The notes under the pieces are model-generated. The model did no database searches. It saw only the letters and a list, made by a program, of their open reading frames with translations, and was not told the origin of the DNA. This document shows, piece by piece, positions 1 through 9,109 of a DNA stretch of 64,000 nucleotides. The stretch is taken from positions 62,001 to 126,000 of the forward strand of contig NC_020126.1 in NCBI RefSeq assembly GCF_000331735.1, given 5' to 3'. This stretch comes from Myxococcus stipitatus DSM 14675. GTDB taxonomy: Bacteria; Myxococcota; Myxococcia; Myxococcales; Myxococcaceae. How positions within the stretch are numbered: the first letter of the stretch is position 1; every line of letters begins with the position of its first letter. Made by a program: the position numbers and the translations under genes.

Positions 1-1670
1 CGGGACGGGCGCTCCAGCGTGTGCGCGACGACGGTGCGCTTGATGTGCTCGAGCAAGCCCTCGCGCATGGTGAGGGGCGCCACCAGGAGCTTGCGGAAGC
101 TCTTGGGGCGGCCGAAGCCCGTCAGGTAGTTGAAGAGGTCCGCCACGTCCGCGCCGATGTCCGGGTCCGTGGTGAACAGGCCCATGTCCGTGTAGAGGCG
201 CGCCGTCTTCGGGTTGTAGTTGCCGGTGCCCACGTGCACGTAGTGGCGCACGCGCTCCCCCTCGCGCCGGACGATGAGGATGGCCTTCGCGTGGGTCTTC
301 AGCGAGGGGATGCCGTAGACGACGTGGACGCCCGCCTCTTCCAGCGCGTTGGCCCACTTGATGTTGGTGCGCTCGTCGAAGCGGGCCTTGAGCTCCACCA
401 TGCACACGGCCTGCTTGCCGTTCTCCGTCGCCGTTATCAGCGCGGGCACCAGCGGGGAGCTGTCGGAGGTGCGGTACACGGTCTGCTTGATGGCGAGCAC
501 GTCCGGGTCCGCCACCGCCTCCGTGACGAAGCGCTCCACCGATGAGCTGAACGAGTCATAGGGGTGGTGCACCAGGAGGTCGCCCCGCCGCATCGCCGCC
601 ATCACCGTGCCGGCCTCGGGCGGCGCGTCCGGGTCCGGCCTCAGCCGAGGCTGCGAGACAGGCGCCCACGGCGGGTCCTTCAGCTCGGGGAAGCCGGGCG
701 CGAAGGCGATGGACTGCACGTCGCCCAGCCCCAAGAGCCCCTGCTCCTCGTACACCTGGCGAGGCTCCAGCCCCAGCGCCTCCACCAGCGGCTCCAGCAG
801 CTTGGGGCTCATGCCCGCCTGGACCTCCAGCCGGATGACGTCTCCGAACCGGCGCTGGCGCAGCTCCGTCTCCACCGCCTTGAGCAGGTCCTCCGCGTCC
901 TCGGACACGGTGAAGTCCGCGTCGCGGGTGACGCGGAACAGGCTCCAGCTCAGCACCTCCATGCCCGGGAACAGGTCCCCCAGGTGCTGGGCGATGACCT
1001 CCTCCAGCGGCACGAAGACATGGCCCTTCAGCGGCAGGAAGCGGGGCAGCAACTCCTTGGGCACCTTCACCCGGGCCACGCTCTCCTCGTCCGCCTGCGG
1101 GTCTCGCAGGAGGACGGCGAGGCTGAGCGACAGGTTGGAGATGTACGGGAAGTGCCGGCCCAGGCCGATGGCCAGCGGGGTGAGCACGGGAAATATCTGC
1201 TCCCGGAAGCGCTGGTCCACCTGGGCGCGCTGGTCGGCGTCCAAGTCCTTGGCGCTGAGGATGCGCAGGCCCTTCTCCGCGAGCGCGGGCCGCAGCAGCT
1301 TCTCGAAGATGGCGCTGTGGCGCTTGCTCTGCTCGAAGATGCCCTCGTGCAGCTTGTCGAGCGTGGTGCCCGGCGCCGCCCCATCCGGCACCAGTCGCGC
1401 CACGCCGCCGCGCACCTGCTCGTGCAACCGCGCGACGCGAATCATGAAGAACTCGTCCAGGTTGCGCGCGTAGATGGCGACGAACTTCAGCCGCTCGAGC
1501 AGGGGCTCGTCCGACGACTCCGCCAACTGGAGCACCCTGTCGTTGAAGGCCAGCCAGGACAGCTCGCGATTGAAGAAGAGCCCTTCATCCATCTCCACCC
1601 CCGCTGGAAGGACATCTCGCTCCAAGGGCTTCTGGGTGACGCTGCGTCCGGCAACGCCTCGCTTCGCCAT
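1..1670 (-). CDS. ppk1: Polyphosphate kinase 1 (3' end beyond window)
   Basis: Makes inorganic polyphosphate from ATP, reversibly, usually at the inner membrane face. The reverse-strand translation starts MAKRGVAGRS and soon shows the family N-terminal motif FFNRELSWLAFNDRVLQLA. Near the window edge it carries the catalytic-region motif GIPSLKTHAKAILIVRR, whose His is the expected phospho-acceptor, followed by YVHVGTGNYNPKTARLYTD. About 556 residues are visible of a family length near 690-720, so the C-terminal domain lies to the left of position 1. The ATG at 1670 is preceded by AGGAG nine bases upstream, which fixes the start. The next gene diverges. The identification is secure; only the missing C-terminus is unseen. 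Confidence 0.96.
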   Translation of the reverse strand, partial: MAKRGVAGRSVTQKPLERDVLPAGVEMDEGLFFNRELSWLAFNDRVLQLAESSDEPLLERLKFVAIYARNLDEFFMIRVARLHEQVRGGVARLVPDGAAPGTTLDKLHEGIFEQSKRHSAIFEKLLRPALAEKGLRILSAKDLDADQRAQVDQRFREQIFPVLTPLAIGLGRHFPYISNLSLSLAVLLRDPQADEESVARVKVPKELLPRFLPLKGHVFVPLEEVIAQHLGDLFPGMEVLSWSLFRVTRDADFTVSEDAEDLLKAVETELRQRRFGDVIRLEVQAGMSPKLLEPLVEALGLEPRQVYEEQGLLGLGDVQSIAFAPGFPELKDPPWAPVSQPRLRPDPDAPPEAGTVMAAMRRGDLLVHHPYDSFSSSVERFVTEAVADPDVLAIKQTVYRTSDSSPLVPALITATENGKQAVCMVELKARFDERTNIKWANALEEAGVHVVYGIPSLKTHAKAILIVRREGERVRHYVHVGTGNYNPKTARLYTDMGLFTTDPDIGADVADLFNYLTGFGRPKSFRKLLVAPLTMREGLLEHIKRTVVAHTLERPS

Positions 1671-1851
1671 CTTTCGCGACTCCTGTTTCCTACCTCGGCG
1701 GGGGATGTAGCAGGCCAGCCTCCCGGCGATTGTGAACTTAGACGTCACGAAAGGAAGCCCACCTGGGGTGGGTCCGTGCTCGGGAAGTTGCCGAGCGAGC
1801 GTTCACGGATATCACGCGTGGAGTTTCTTGCATCCGCGCTGTTGGAACGGC

Positions 1852-2373
1852 ATGTCAGTCGACGTGAGCCCGACAGAGAACCCTTCGAGTGCCTCCCTGG
1901 CCGTCCCCCCGACGGATGCCAGCAACCTCTTCACGGCATACGACAAGGAGGGCCGGGCACAGAAGGGCCGGTGGGCCGCGGCGCTGGTGGCGGCCATCAT
2001 CCCGGTGACGCTGGCGGTGGGCTTCTGGGTGCTGGCGCGCGAGGAGGCCGTGACGTTCCGCGTCGTGACGCCCCATGGCTTCAAGTCCATCACCGGCGGG
2101 ATGACCTCCGACCAGGTGGTGGCGCTGCTGGGCCGCCCCATGACGCGTGAGCAGGACGCGACGGGCGCGGACTGCTACCGCCACGGCACGCCGTCGATGG
2201 AGAAGGAGTTCTTCCTCGTCTACTCGGTCTGCTACCAGGACGGAAAGCTGCGGGACGTGAAGCAGCAGAAGTACTCCGCCTGGAACGTCGACCCGGCCAC
2301 GGGGAGCTTCCAGCCGCCGGCCACGGACACGCCGCCCGCGCAGGAAGCCGTCCCGTCGGGCACGGCGGGTTAG
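1852..2373 (+). CDS. Single-pass membrane protein with SmpA/BamE-like domain
   Basis: The frame is open from 1732, but the ATG at 1852 (MSVDVSPTENPSS) gives a more natural product of 173 residues. It has a soluble N-terminal stretch of about 40 residues and one membrane helix (AALVAAIIPVTLAVGFWVLA). The periplasmic part holds GFKSITGGMTSDQVVALLGR, a pattern resembling the SmpA/OmlA (BamE) fold, where a 'GMT..qV..lLG.P' turn is typical. The tail is Pro/Thr/Ala rich. It lacks a lipobox, so it is not BamE itself. The ribosome site (GGAA about nine bases upstream) is weak. Function unknown. It stands alone between divergent ppk1 and a sensor kinase 113 bp downstream. Confidence 0.6.
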   Translation: MSVDVSPTENPSSASLAVPPTDASNLFTAYDKEGRAQKGRWAAALVAAIIPVTLAVGFWVLAREEAVTFRVVTPHGFKSITGGMTSDQVVALLGRPMTREQDATGADCYRHGTPSMEKEFFLVYSVCYQDGKLRDVKQQKYSAWNVDPATGSFQPPATDTPPAQEAVPSGTAG

Positions 2374-2486
2374 CCGTCCAACGCGGGCCCGTCCCTGGGG
2401 CGGGGATGGGCGGCCATGGACCGCGGGCCCACCTTGCTGGGCGCGGGACCTCGGTGTGAGGGGTGTCCTGCCCGGAGGGGGGCGGC

Positions 2487-4769
2487 GTGGGGCGGCGGTG
2501 GACGTTCTCACAGCGCGTCGGCGCGGGGTTCATCGCGTCCCTGCTGGTGGCGCTGGCGCTCGCGGTGACGTCCGCGGTGGCGCTCCTGTCCGTGCGCACC
2601 CACCAGAAGGCCAGCCTGCTCGAGCTGTCCATGGACCTGCTGGAGGTGGAGCGGCTGCGCCGCGCCTTCAGCGACAAGGTGTCCAGCGAGCGCGGCTATG
2701 CGCTGTCGGGTGACACGCTCTTCGCGGAGGAGATGGTGGCCTCGCGTGAGCGCTTCATCTCCATCGCCGGGAGGCTGGAGGCGCGCCTCGTCGTGGAGCC
2801 CGCGTCGTCGCTCCTGGGCTCGGCCATGCGCGCGGAGCAGGAGCACGAGCAGGCCGTGCGGGAGCTCGTCGTCGCGCACGCGGCCAACGTGCCTCGCTCC
2901 AAGCTGGAGCGCCTGTTCGAGGAGCGCGTGGGCACCACGCGTCTGCGCGCCTATGAGTCCCTGCAGCAGCTCTCCGCCAACGCGGAGGAGCAGCTCGCGC
3001 GGGGCATCCAGACGGCGGTGGACGTGGATGAGCGGGTGCTCGGCCTCACCCTCGTCGCCGCGAGCCTGGGCCTCGCGGTGGCGGCGGTGCTGGCGTGGGT
3101 GCTGCTGCGGCGGCTGCGGCCCTTGCGTGAGGAAGCGGACGACAGCGCGCGGCGCTTCCAGCTCCTCGTCGAGGGTGTGCAGGACTACGCGCTCCTGCTC
3201 CTGGACGCGCGCGGCCGCGTGGCGAGCTGGAACCCGGGGGCCACGCGAATCACCGGCTACGAGGCCTCCGAGGTGGTGGGCGAGCCGGTGGACCTCTTCT
3301 ATCCCCCGGAGTCCGCCGCGCTGGGCGTGCCGGAGAAGGACCTGGCGCGAGCGCGCAGGGACGGGCGGCTGCGCACGGAGGGGTGGCGGCGGCGCAAGGA
3401 CGGCTCGAGCTTCTTCGCGGAGGCGCTCATCAACGTGCTGCGCGACGAGAGCGGCGCGCTGCGGGGCTACGCGGAGGTGACGCGCGACATCACCGAGCGC
3501 CGTCGCGCCGAGCGCACGCAGGGCCTGTTCGCGGAGGCCGGCCGGGTGTTCCAGCAGTACCCGGAGCCGGACCTGATGGTGGCGGAGCTGTCTCGGATGA
3601 TGGTGCCCGAGGTGGCGGATGGGTGTGTCCTCTACGTGCTGACGCCTTCCGGCCAGCTGCGGCCCCGGGTGGTGAAGCACGCGGACGAGGAGAAGGAGCC
3701 CCTCTTGTGGGAGGCGGTGCGGCGACACCAGCCGTCGCCGGACACGCCTCGGGGGCTGTGGCAGGTGATGCGCACCGGACGCTCGCACCGGGTCGCGGAC
3801 GTGACACCGGAGATGCTCGCGAAGAACGCGGAGGACGCCGAGCACCTGCGGATGATGGAGCAGGTGGGCGTCCGCTCGTACCTGGCGGTGCCGCTGCGCT
3901 CGGGGGAGAAGGCGCAGGGGGTGCTGGTGTTGCTCACGTCCTCGCCGGAGCGGCGGCTGACGCAAGGGGACCAGGTCTTCATGGAGGAGCTGGCCGGACG
4001 CGCGGCGCTGGCGCTGGACAACACCCGGCTGCTGCGGGAGTCGCGCGAGGCGGTGGAGCTCATCGGCATCGCGGCGCATGACTTGGGCAACCCCCTCAAC
4101 ACCCTCCAACTGCTGCTGCGCAAGCTCCAGCGACAGGGCCCGGGCATGGCGCCGGAGAAGCTGCGCGACGGCCTGGCCGCGGCGCTGAAGCAGACGCAGC
4201 GCCTGGGGCAGCTGCTGCTCAACCTGTTGGACTTGTCTCGCTTGTCCGCGGGACGTCTGGTGTTGGACGTGGCGACGGTGGACCTGGCGGACCTGGCGCA
4301 CGAGGTGGTGGAGCGCTTCGCGGCGTACGCCTCCGAGCAGGGCAGCAAGCTGGTCTTCGACGCGGAGCTGGGGCTGGTGGGCGGCTGGGACAGGCTGCGG
4401 CTGGACCGGGTGGTGACGAACCTCTTGTCCAACGCGCTGAAGTTCGGCGCGGGACAGCCGGTGGAGGTGCGCGTGGAACGCGCCGGGCTGTCACGGGCGC
4501 GGCTGGTGGTGAAGGACCACGGCGTGGGCATCCCCCCGGAGGCGCAGCGCAGGATCTTCGACCGCTTCGAGCAGGTGCCTTCGGAAGGGCGCCATGCGGG
4601 CTTCGGGCTGGGGCTCTACATCGTCCGGCAGCTCGTGGACGCGCACGGGGGCTCGGTCCACGTGGAGAGCTCTCCGGGCGAGGGCTCCACCTTCACCGTG
4701 GAGCTGCCCTTGTTGCAGCAAGGCTCGGAGCGGGAGCTTCCCGGCACCGAGCCCCCTGTCCTGCCTTGA
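2487..4769 (+). CDS. Membrane sensor histidine kinase (CHASE3-like/PAS/GAF)
   Basis: A two-component sensor kinase of 760 residues. It has a membrane helix at about 5-30, a helical periplasmic region to about 180 that looks like a four-helix or CHASE3 sensor, and a second helix (LTLVAASLGLAVAAVLAWVL). Then come a PAS domain (FQLLVEGVQDYALLLLDARG to ITERRRAER), a GAF domain (about 345-510), and a dimerisation domain with phospho-acceptor His in GIAAHDLGNPLN (about residue 531). The C-terminal ATPase has an N-box (NLLSNALKFG), DHGVGIP, and GFGLGLYIV. No receiver domain or neighbouring response regulator is present. The frame is open from a GTG at 2463. I prefer the GTG at 2487 because GGAGGGG lies a few bases upstream of it. 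It converges with the cupin gene, with 2 bp between stops. Confidence 0.9.
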   Translation: MGRRWTFSQRVGAGFIASLLVALALAVTSAVALLSVRTHQKASLLELSMDLLEVERLRRAFSDKVSSERGYALSGDTLFAEEMVASRERFISIAGRLEARLVVEPASSLLGSAMRAEQEHEQAVRELVVAHAANVPRSKLERLFEERVGTTRLRAYESLQQLSANAEEQLARGIQTAVDVDERVLGLTLVAASLGLAVAAVLAWVLLRRLRPLREEADDSARRFQLLVEGVQDYALLLLDARGRVASWNPGATRITGYEASEVVGEPVDLFYPPESAALGVPEKDLARARRDGRLRTEGWRRRKDGSSFFAEALINVLRDESGALRGYAEVTRDITERRRAERTQGLFAEAGRVFQQYPEPDLMVAELSRMMVPEVADGCVLYVLTPSGQLRPRVVKHADEEKEPLLWEAVRRHQPSPDTPRGLWQVMRTGRSHRVADVTPEMLAKNAEDAEHLRMMEQVGVRSYLAVPLRSGEKAQGVLVLLTSSPERRLTQGDQVFMEELAGRAALALDNTRLLRESREAVELIGIAAHDLGNPLNTLQLLLRKLQRQGPGMAPEKLRDGLAAALKQTQRLGQLLLNLLDLSRLSAGRLVLDVATVDLADLAHEVVERFAAYASEQGSKLVFDAELGLVGGWDRLRLDRVVTNLLSNALKFGAGQPVEVRVERAGLSRARLVVKDHGVGIPPEAQRRIFDRFEQVPSEGRHAGFGLGLYIVRQLVDAHGGSVHVESSPGEGSTFTVELPLLQQGSERELPGTEPPVLP

Positions 4770-4771
4770 CG

Positions 4772-5254
4772 CTAGAGCGGCGGGAGCGCGCTGGACGGCT
4801 CGAGGACCAGGACATGGACCTCCTCGTCCGCGACGGGCCGGTGCTCCACGCCCCGAGGGAGGACCAGCAGCTCGCCGGGCTCCACCTCGACGGAGCGCTC
4901 GCGCAGCTCCACGCGCAGCCGGCCATGGAGGACCAGGTACAGCGTGTCGTCATGCGCGTGCCGGCGCCATGGCCCGTCACCCTGGAGCTTCATGAGCTGG
5001 ACGCGCTGGCCGTTGAGCGCGCCCAGGGCCCGGGGGGCCTCGTGGGCCGAGAAGAGGGTCAGCTCCCGGGCCAGGTGGACCTTGTCCACCGGCACCTCGA
5101 CGGGGGAGGACGTCGCGTCGTTGGAGCACGCGTCCTCGGAGGCGGGCTCGGTGCGTCGACGGGAATCCCAGCGAGGGGGGCGGGCGATGGCGGTGTTGGG
5201 ACTGCGAGTGGGCGCGCTCATAGGAACCTGATGTCTGTCTTTATGGCCAGACAT
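4772..5254 (-). CDS. Cupin-domain protein
   Basis: A protein of 160 residues whose C-terminal half is a single cupin barrel. Motif 1 reads GPWRRHAHDDTLYLVLHGRL and motif 2 reads VEVEPGELLVLPRGVEHRPV. The HxH and E/Y pattern suggests a bound metal, and the ending EEVHVLVLEPS is typical of small cupins in the 'cupin 2' group. The first 50 residues are polar and low in complexity. The ATG at 5254 has AGGA about nine bases upstream. A second ATG at 5221 would remove the first 11 residues and is possible. The substrate cannot be read from the sequence. The gene sits tail to tail with the sensor kinase and 62 bp downstream of the PilZ gene, on the same strand. Confidence 0.8.
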   Translation of the reverse strand: MSGHKDRHQVPMSAPTRSPNTAIARPPRWDSRRRTEPASEDACSNDATSSPVEVPVDKVHLARELTLFSAHEAPRALGALNGQRVQLMKLQGDGPWRRHAHDDTLYLVLHGRLRVELRERSVEVEPGELLVLPRGVEHRPVADEEVHVLVLEPSSALPPL

Positions 5255-5316
5255 CGCCGTTCCTGCACCGGCCCCCGAGCATCGGGGTCGACTACCCGAC
5301 GAAGCGTCCGTCGCCT

Positions 5317-6261
5317 TCAGTCTGGATAGAACATCGGGTCGCGCGTGGTGACGAAGGACGAGATGACGGACGCCACTTCGTGAGGCAGCCCGGTGAACTG
5401 GACGCCCACGCCCGGCATCAGCTCCGGCGTGCGGGAGTTGGCCTCGCGCACCCAGCGCACCACGCCCGTCACCTTCATGGGCCGGCCTCCGGGCAGCGTG
5501 AAGTCCAGCTCCACCTGCGTGCCGCGAGGCACCGCGTCCACCGTGGCGATGAAGACGCCGCCCTCGCTGATGTCCATGGAGAAGCCGGTGAAGAAGTTGG
5601 AGTCACTGCGCATGTCGATGGACGTGTGCATCCGCACGCGCCCGTTGCGCCGCGCCTCCACGCCCTCCGCGCTGCTCGTCCGGGCGGGCCCTGGCATGGC
5701 GGGGACCGCCTCTCCCCGGGCCTGGGCCTGGGTGGCGGCGCGGGCCAGTTCCGCCTGTCTCACGCGGGCCGCCTCCTGCTGCGCGCGCGTGGAGGCCTCC
5801 TGGCGCGCCCGGGTCCGGGCCGAGGAGGCTTCCACCTGCTGCCGCAGGGCCGACTCGGCGTCCGCCACGGCGCGCGTCACCTGGGCCAGTTGCTCCTGCT
5901 GGATGCGCAGCGCGGCCTGCGCCTCCACGCCCACCCGCTTGCGGGCCTCCAGGGCCTTCTCGCGGGCCTCGAGGGCCTTCTCCCGCGCGGCGTCCACGCT
6001 CAGGGCGGGCACCCGTGCGGCCTGGAGCCTGGAGGCCTGCTCGCCCACCTGGGGGTCGGCCTCCGGGTCCTGGTGGGCCTGGGCCAGCGCGGCCTTCACG
6101 CCTTCCAGCCGGGTGGAGAGCGCGGCGGCCTCCGCCTGGGCACGCGTGAGCTGTTCAGCGAGCCGGGACTCCTGGGTGGACAGCTCGCTCTCGATGCGAG
6201 CCAGCTCAGCCTCACGGGAACCCAGCGTGGATGCACGGGCAGCGGCGGACGACGAGGTCAT
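5317..6261 (-). CDS. PilZ-domain protein with long coiled coil
   Basis: A cytoplasmic protein of 314 residues. Residues about 10-190 are an Ala/Glu/Gln/Arg-rich coiled coil with heptad-like runs such as EKALEAREKALEARKR. Residues about 205-310 form a PilZ domain. The two cyclic-di-GMP contact motifs are both recognisable: RRNGR (RxxxR) and MDISEGG (DxSxxG), which suggests that ligand binding is retained. The domain resembles the PilZ variant found in many myxobacterial paralogues. The coiled coil may drive dimerisation or docking to a motility or secretion complex; this is inference. There is no adjacent diguanylate cyclase to fix a pathway. The start at 6261 gives the first Met of an otherwise continuous coiled coil. 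Confidence 0.85.
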   Translation of the reverse strand: MTSSSAAARASTLGSREAELARIESELSTQESRLAEQLTRAQAEAAALSTRLEGVKAALAQAHQDPEADPQVGEQASRLQAARVPALSVDAAREKALEAREKALEARKRVGVEAQAALRIQQEQLAQVTRAVADAESALRQQVEASSARTRARQEASTRAQQEAARVRQAELARAATQAQARGEAVPAMPGPARTSSAEGVEARRNGRVRMHTSIDMRSDSNFFTGFSMDISEGGVFIATVDAVPRGTQVELDFTLPGGRPMKVTGVVRWVREANSRTPELMPGVGVQFTGLPHEVASVISSFVTTRDPMFYPD

Positions 6262-6330
6262 TTCTTGGGACTCCGGAGGCCCGCCACTGTAGCAGGCTCC
6301 CCGGGAAGTCCACGCGCGACGGGGAGTGGG

Positions 6331-7683
6331 TCAATCCGCGCCCTTGATACAGGCGACGGGCTTGAGGCGGCGCGCCACCTTGGCCAGCCCCGCCATCTCC
6401 ACCGTCTCCAGCACGTCCTCCAGGTTCTTGTAGCAGGGGCCGGACTCGTCGAGCGGGGTGTGGCGGGTGTTGAGGAGGATGCCGGACTCCGCCATGCGCG
6501 CGTCGGTGACGTCCTGCTTGAGCACGCGGCGCGCCTCGCCCCGAGACAGGCGGCGGCCGGAGCCGTGGTTCACCGAGTAGATGGACTTGGACGCCCCTTC
6601 CTCCGCGAAGAGGATGGCGCTGCCCGTCTCCATGGAGCCGGGAATCAGGATGGGGTGCCCGGTGCCCTCCCACGTCGTCTTCTTGAGCGAGGGGTGTCCC
6701 GCGGGGAACGCGCGCGTGGCGCCCTTGCGGGCGACGAACTTCCCGGCCTCCTTCTGGATGAGGTTGTGGGAGATCTCGTAATAGACGCTCGCGGTGCCGC
6801 CGAACACGTCCTCCAGCGCGGCGCACACGGCCTCGCCGATGATGAGCCGGTTGGCCACGGCGAAGTTGGCGGCCATGTTGTGGAGGTTCCAGTACTCACG
6901 GCCCAGCGGGCTGTCGGCGTCCAGCCAGACGAAGTCCTCGCTGCGACTCTTGAGGCCCAGCTGCGCGGCGCCCTCCACGAAGAAGTGCTTGGCGATGTTC
7001 CACCCGAAGCCGCGGCTGCCGGTGTGGAGCATCACCCAGACGCGGCCCTCCTCGTCCACCTGCATCTCGGTGAAGTGGTTGCCGCCGCCCAGGCTGCCCA
7101 ACTGGCCGCGCTTCTCGTAGGCGCGGTCGGGGATGTCCACCCGGTCATCCTCCACGGGGATGAAGTCGCGCTCGGTGATGGCGGAGCCTCGGCCCAGGGC
7201 CTTGGCGCCATGCCGCACCACGTCGGCGAAGGCCTTGTCGGACACCTTGCGCTGGTGCTGCACGCGGCTGGCGCCCACGCCCACCGCGATGCGGCGAGTC
7301 ACCTGCTCAATCCACTGGCGGCGCTTGGCGACGTCCGCCACGTCCTCGGCGGTGAGGGTCGTCTGCAATTGCACCATGCCGCAGCCGATGTCGTAGCCCG
7401 CGGCGGTGGGCAGGAGGATGCCGTCGGTCTCCACCACGGTGCCGATGGGGACGCCATAGCCCACATGGCAGTCCGGGGTGACGGCGACTCGGGTGACGCC
7501 CGGGAAGGACGCGGCGTTGACCACCTGGTCGAAGACGGCGTCCTCGAGCGCCGGGAGGTCGGGCCCCTCACCCCAGAGCAGCTTGTCGGACAGGAACAGG
7601 TTCGCGTCCACCCGCATGCTCTTGGTCTTCGGCAGGACGTAGTGGCCCTCGGCGACCTTCTCCAATCGTTGTTTCCAGCTCAT
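6331..7683 (-). CDS. rtcB: RtcB-type RNA-splicing ligase
   Basis: A GTP- and Mn-dependent RNA ligase that joins 2',3'-cyclic-phosphate or 3'-phosphate ends to 5'-OH ends. The 450-residue product has all the family blocks: TPDCHVGYGVPIGTVV, AAGYDIGCGM, SLGGGNHF, LHTGSRGFG, HNLIQKE and SVNHGSGRRLSR. The His of the last block (about residue 373) is the guanylylation site. The reading frame is open far upstream, but the ATG at 7683 (MSWKQRLEKV) follows GGAGG at a good distance. Upstream Met choices would add an Arg-rich, non-conserved leader. No RtcA cyclase or RtcR regulator is next to it, so the rtcBA operon found in enteric bacteria is not present here. Confidence 0.95.
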   Translation of the reverse strand: MSWKQRLEKVAEGHYVLPKTKSMRVDANLFLSDKLLWGEGPDLPALEDAVFDQVVNAASFPGVTRVAVTPDCHVGYGVPIGTVVETDGILLPTAAGYDIGCGMVQLQTTLTAEDVADVAKRRQWIEQVTRRIAVGVGASRVQHQRKVSDKAFADVVRHGAKALGRGSAITERDFIPVEDDRVDIPDRAYEKRGQLGSLGGGNHFTEMQVDEEGRVWVMLHTGSRGFGWNIAKHFFVEGAAQLGLKSRSEDFVWLDADSPLGREYWNLHNMAANFAVANRLIIGEAVCAALEDVFGGTASVYYEISHNLIQKEAGKFVARKGATRAFPAGHPSLKKTTWEGTGHPILIPGSMETGSAILFAEEGASKSIYSVNHGSGRRLSRGEARRVLKQDVTDARMAESGILLNTRHTPLDESGPCYKNLEDVLETVEMAGLAKVARRLKPVACIKGAD

Positions 7684-7958
7684 GACCATGTCCTCCCTGG
7701 AGGGGCAAACGCGCGCGAGGGACGGCAACGTCCGAAACAAGCTGACGCCCGGGTGCGGGTGCACCCGAGTGTCTCCGAGAATGCGGCGGGAGGAAGCGGA
7801 AAGGCGAGCGGATCTCCGAGCCGCACGGGCGTCCACGTCCACACGAACGGACGAGCGAGAGTCGGCTCTCGTGCGATGCGCGGGAATTGGATCAACGCGG
7901 GGCTTGCCGCATTCCCGCGTCAGGCGCATCCATTGGCCATCCAGGCAGGGGGTGGGCG

Positions 7959-8309
7959 ATGGGTTTCCTCAGTGGGATTTTCCTGGCGGTGGCGTTGCAA
8001 GCCGTGCCAGCGGATTCGTTGGCGGGTCCGGTGTTCAACCCGTCGATTTGCGCGAAGAAGCGGGTGGACGCATGTGGTTGCCACCATGTGTATGGGATTC
8101 GGCACTGCCACCCGAACCGCAAGGGCGAACACTGCGAGGCGCCGGTGAAGGCGCAGGTGTCCGCGTCGGAGACCCCTGAGACGACGGAGGCCCCGGTCCT
8201 GGAGAGCCGTGAGGCGGAGCAGGCCGCCCCGCGGAAGGCGCCGTCGGCGAAGCCCGCGAGCTCGCCCCACAAGAAGCGCTTCGACCCGAAGAAGTCCGTG
8301 GCGATGTAG
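7959..8309 (+). CDS. Small secreted Cys/His-containing protein
   Basis: A product of 116 residues. It starts with a signal peptide (MGFLSGIFLAVALQAVPADS, probable cut after LAG), followed by a short conserved-looking core with four cysteines, CAKKRVDACGCHHVYGIRHC, and CEAP further on. The remainder is a charged Pro/Ala/Lys-rich tail. The Cys and His spacing could bind a metal or form two disulfides; neither can be decided. AGGGGG upstream supports the ATG at 7959 over the one at 7887, which would place the hydrophobic segment away from the N-terminus. I do not recognise the family. The 275 bp between this gene and rtcB contain no other supportable feature. Confidence 0.55.
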   Translation: MGFLSGIFLAVALQAVPADSLAGPVFNPSICAKKRVDACGCHHVYGIRHCHPNRKGEHCEAPVKAQVSASETPETTEAPVLESREAEQAAPRKAPSAKPASSPHKKRFDPKKSVAM

Positions 8310-8342
8310 CGCGGCGACGCGCTGCTCCAGTGTGTCCTTCCT

Positions 8343-9074
8343 TCAGCGCCGCTGGGCGACGATGCGCAGGCCGACGGGTTTGAACACACCCTCGGCGATG
8401 CGCTGGCGCTCGGTGGCGAAGATGTATTCGGCCATGCGCTCCTGAGCGGGGGTGTGGCCGTGGTGCCCCCGGGCCAGGTAGCGGAACAGGTAGGGCCCGC
8501 GCGTGACGTGCTGGAGCTCGAAGCCCCCGTCGCGCAGCGCGCTCACCATGTCATCCCCGGTGTGGAGTGGCTCGTCGTGGTGCAGGTGCTCATGGCGCCA
8601 GCGCTCGAGCGGGGCTTCGTCCGGCGTGCCATGGACGGCCTCGGGTGGGAAGTGGCCTCCGGCCGCGAGCAGATCCTGCGCGTCGTAGTACCAGCGCGCG
8701 GTGGGGGCGTCCGGAGCGGCCAGGTCGAAGTCATCCACGACGAGGGTGCCTCCGGGCACCAGCAGCTCGCGCAGCTTCGCCACGGACGCGTCGAGCGGCG
8801 AGAGGTGGTGGAGCACGGCCACCGCGACCAGGGCGTCGAAGGGCTGGGAGGCGAAGCGCAGCAGGGGGACCTGCTCGAAGCGCACCCCGGGCGGGCGCGG
8901 TGTGTCGCGCAGCCGAGCGTCGATGGCGACGACGTCGTGGCCCTCCGCCGCGAGCTGTCCGGCGAGTGCTCCCTCCCCACAGCCGACCTCCAGGATGCGG
9001 TGATGCCGGGCCACCGCGGGGCGGACGAACGCGTGTGTCTCTCGAAGGTGGATGGGGAGCATGGGTGCCCCCAT
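8343..9074 (-). CDS. Class I SAM-dependent methyltransferase
   Basis: A protein of 243 residues with the Rossmann-type methyltransferase core. Motif I is ILEVGCGEGALAGQLA. The acidic residue that binds the ribose lies in DVVAIDARL. A motif II/III region reads FDALVAVAVLHHLSPLD, and LLVPGGTLVVDDFDL follows. This is the 'Methyltransf_11/UbiE-like' pattern that acts on small molecules, but the C-terminal half (FPPEAVHGTPDEAPLERWRH) is not diagnostic of a substrate. The ATG at 9074 has AGGA nine bases upstream. It stands 35 bp from the TPR gene on the same strand, so the two may be cotranscribed. Confidence 0.85.
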   Translation of the reverse strand: MGAPMLPIHLRETHAFVRPAVARHHRILEVGCGEGALAGQLAAEGHDVVAIDARLRDTPRPPGVRFEQVPLLRFASQPFDALVAVAVLHHLSPLDASVAKLRELLVPGGTLVVDDFDLAAPDAPTARWYYDAQDLLAAGGHFPPEAVHGTPDEAPLERWRHEHLHHDEPLHTGDDMVSALRDGGFELQHVTRGPYLFRYLARGHHGHTPAQERMAEYIFATERQRIAEGVFKPVGLRIVAQRR

Positions 9075-9109
9075 CGTGGTCCTGGAGGACCGGGAGGAAC
9101 AAGCGTGGG

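Noticed and set aside
564-2150. Open plus-strand frame of about 528 codons
   Set aside because: It lies antisense to ppk1, whose motifs are unmistakable, and reads into the next gene in a different frame.
7892-8389. Minus-strand frame opposite the small secreted protein
   Set aside because: The plus-strand product has a signal peptide and ordered Cys residues. The minus-strand one has neither and overlaps the methyltransferase end.
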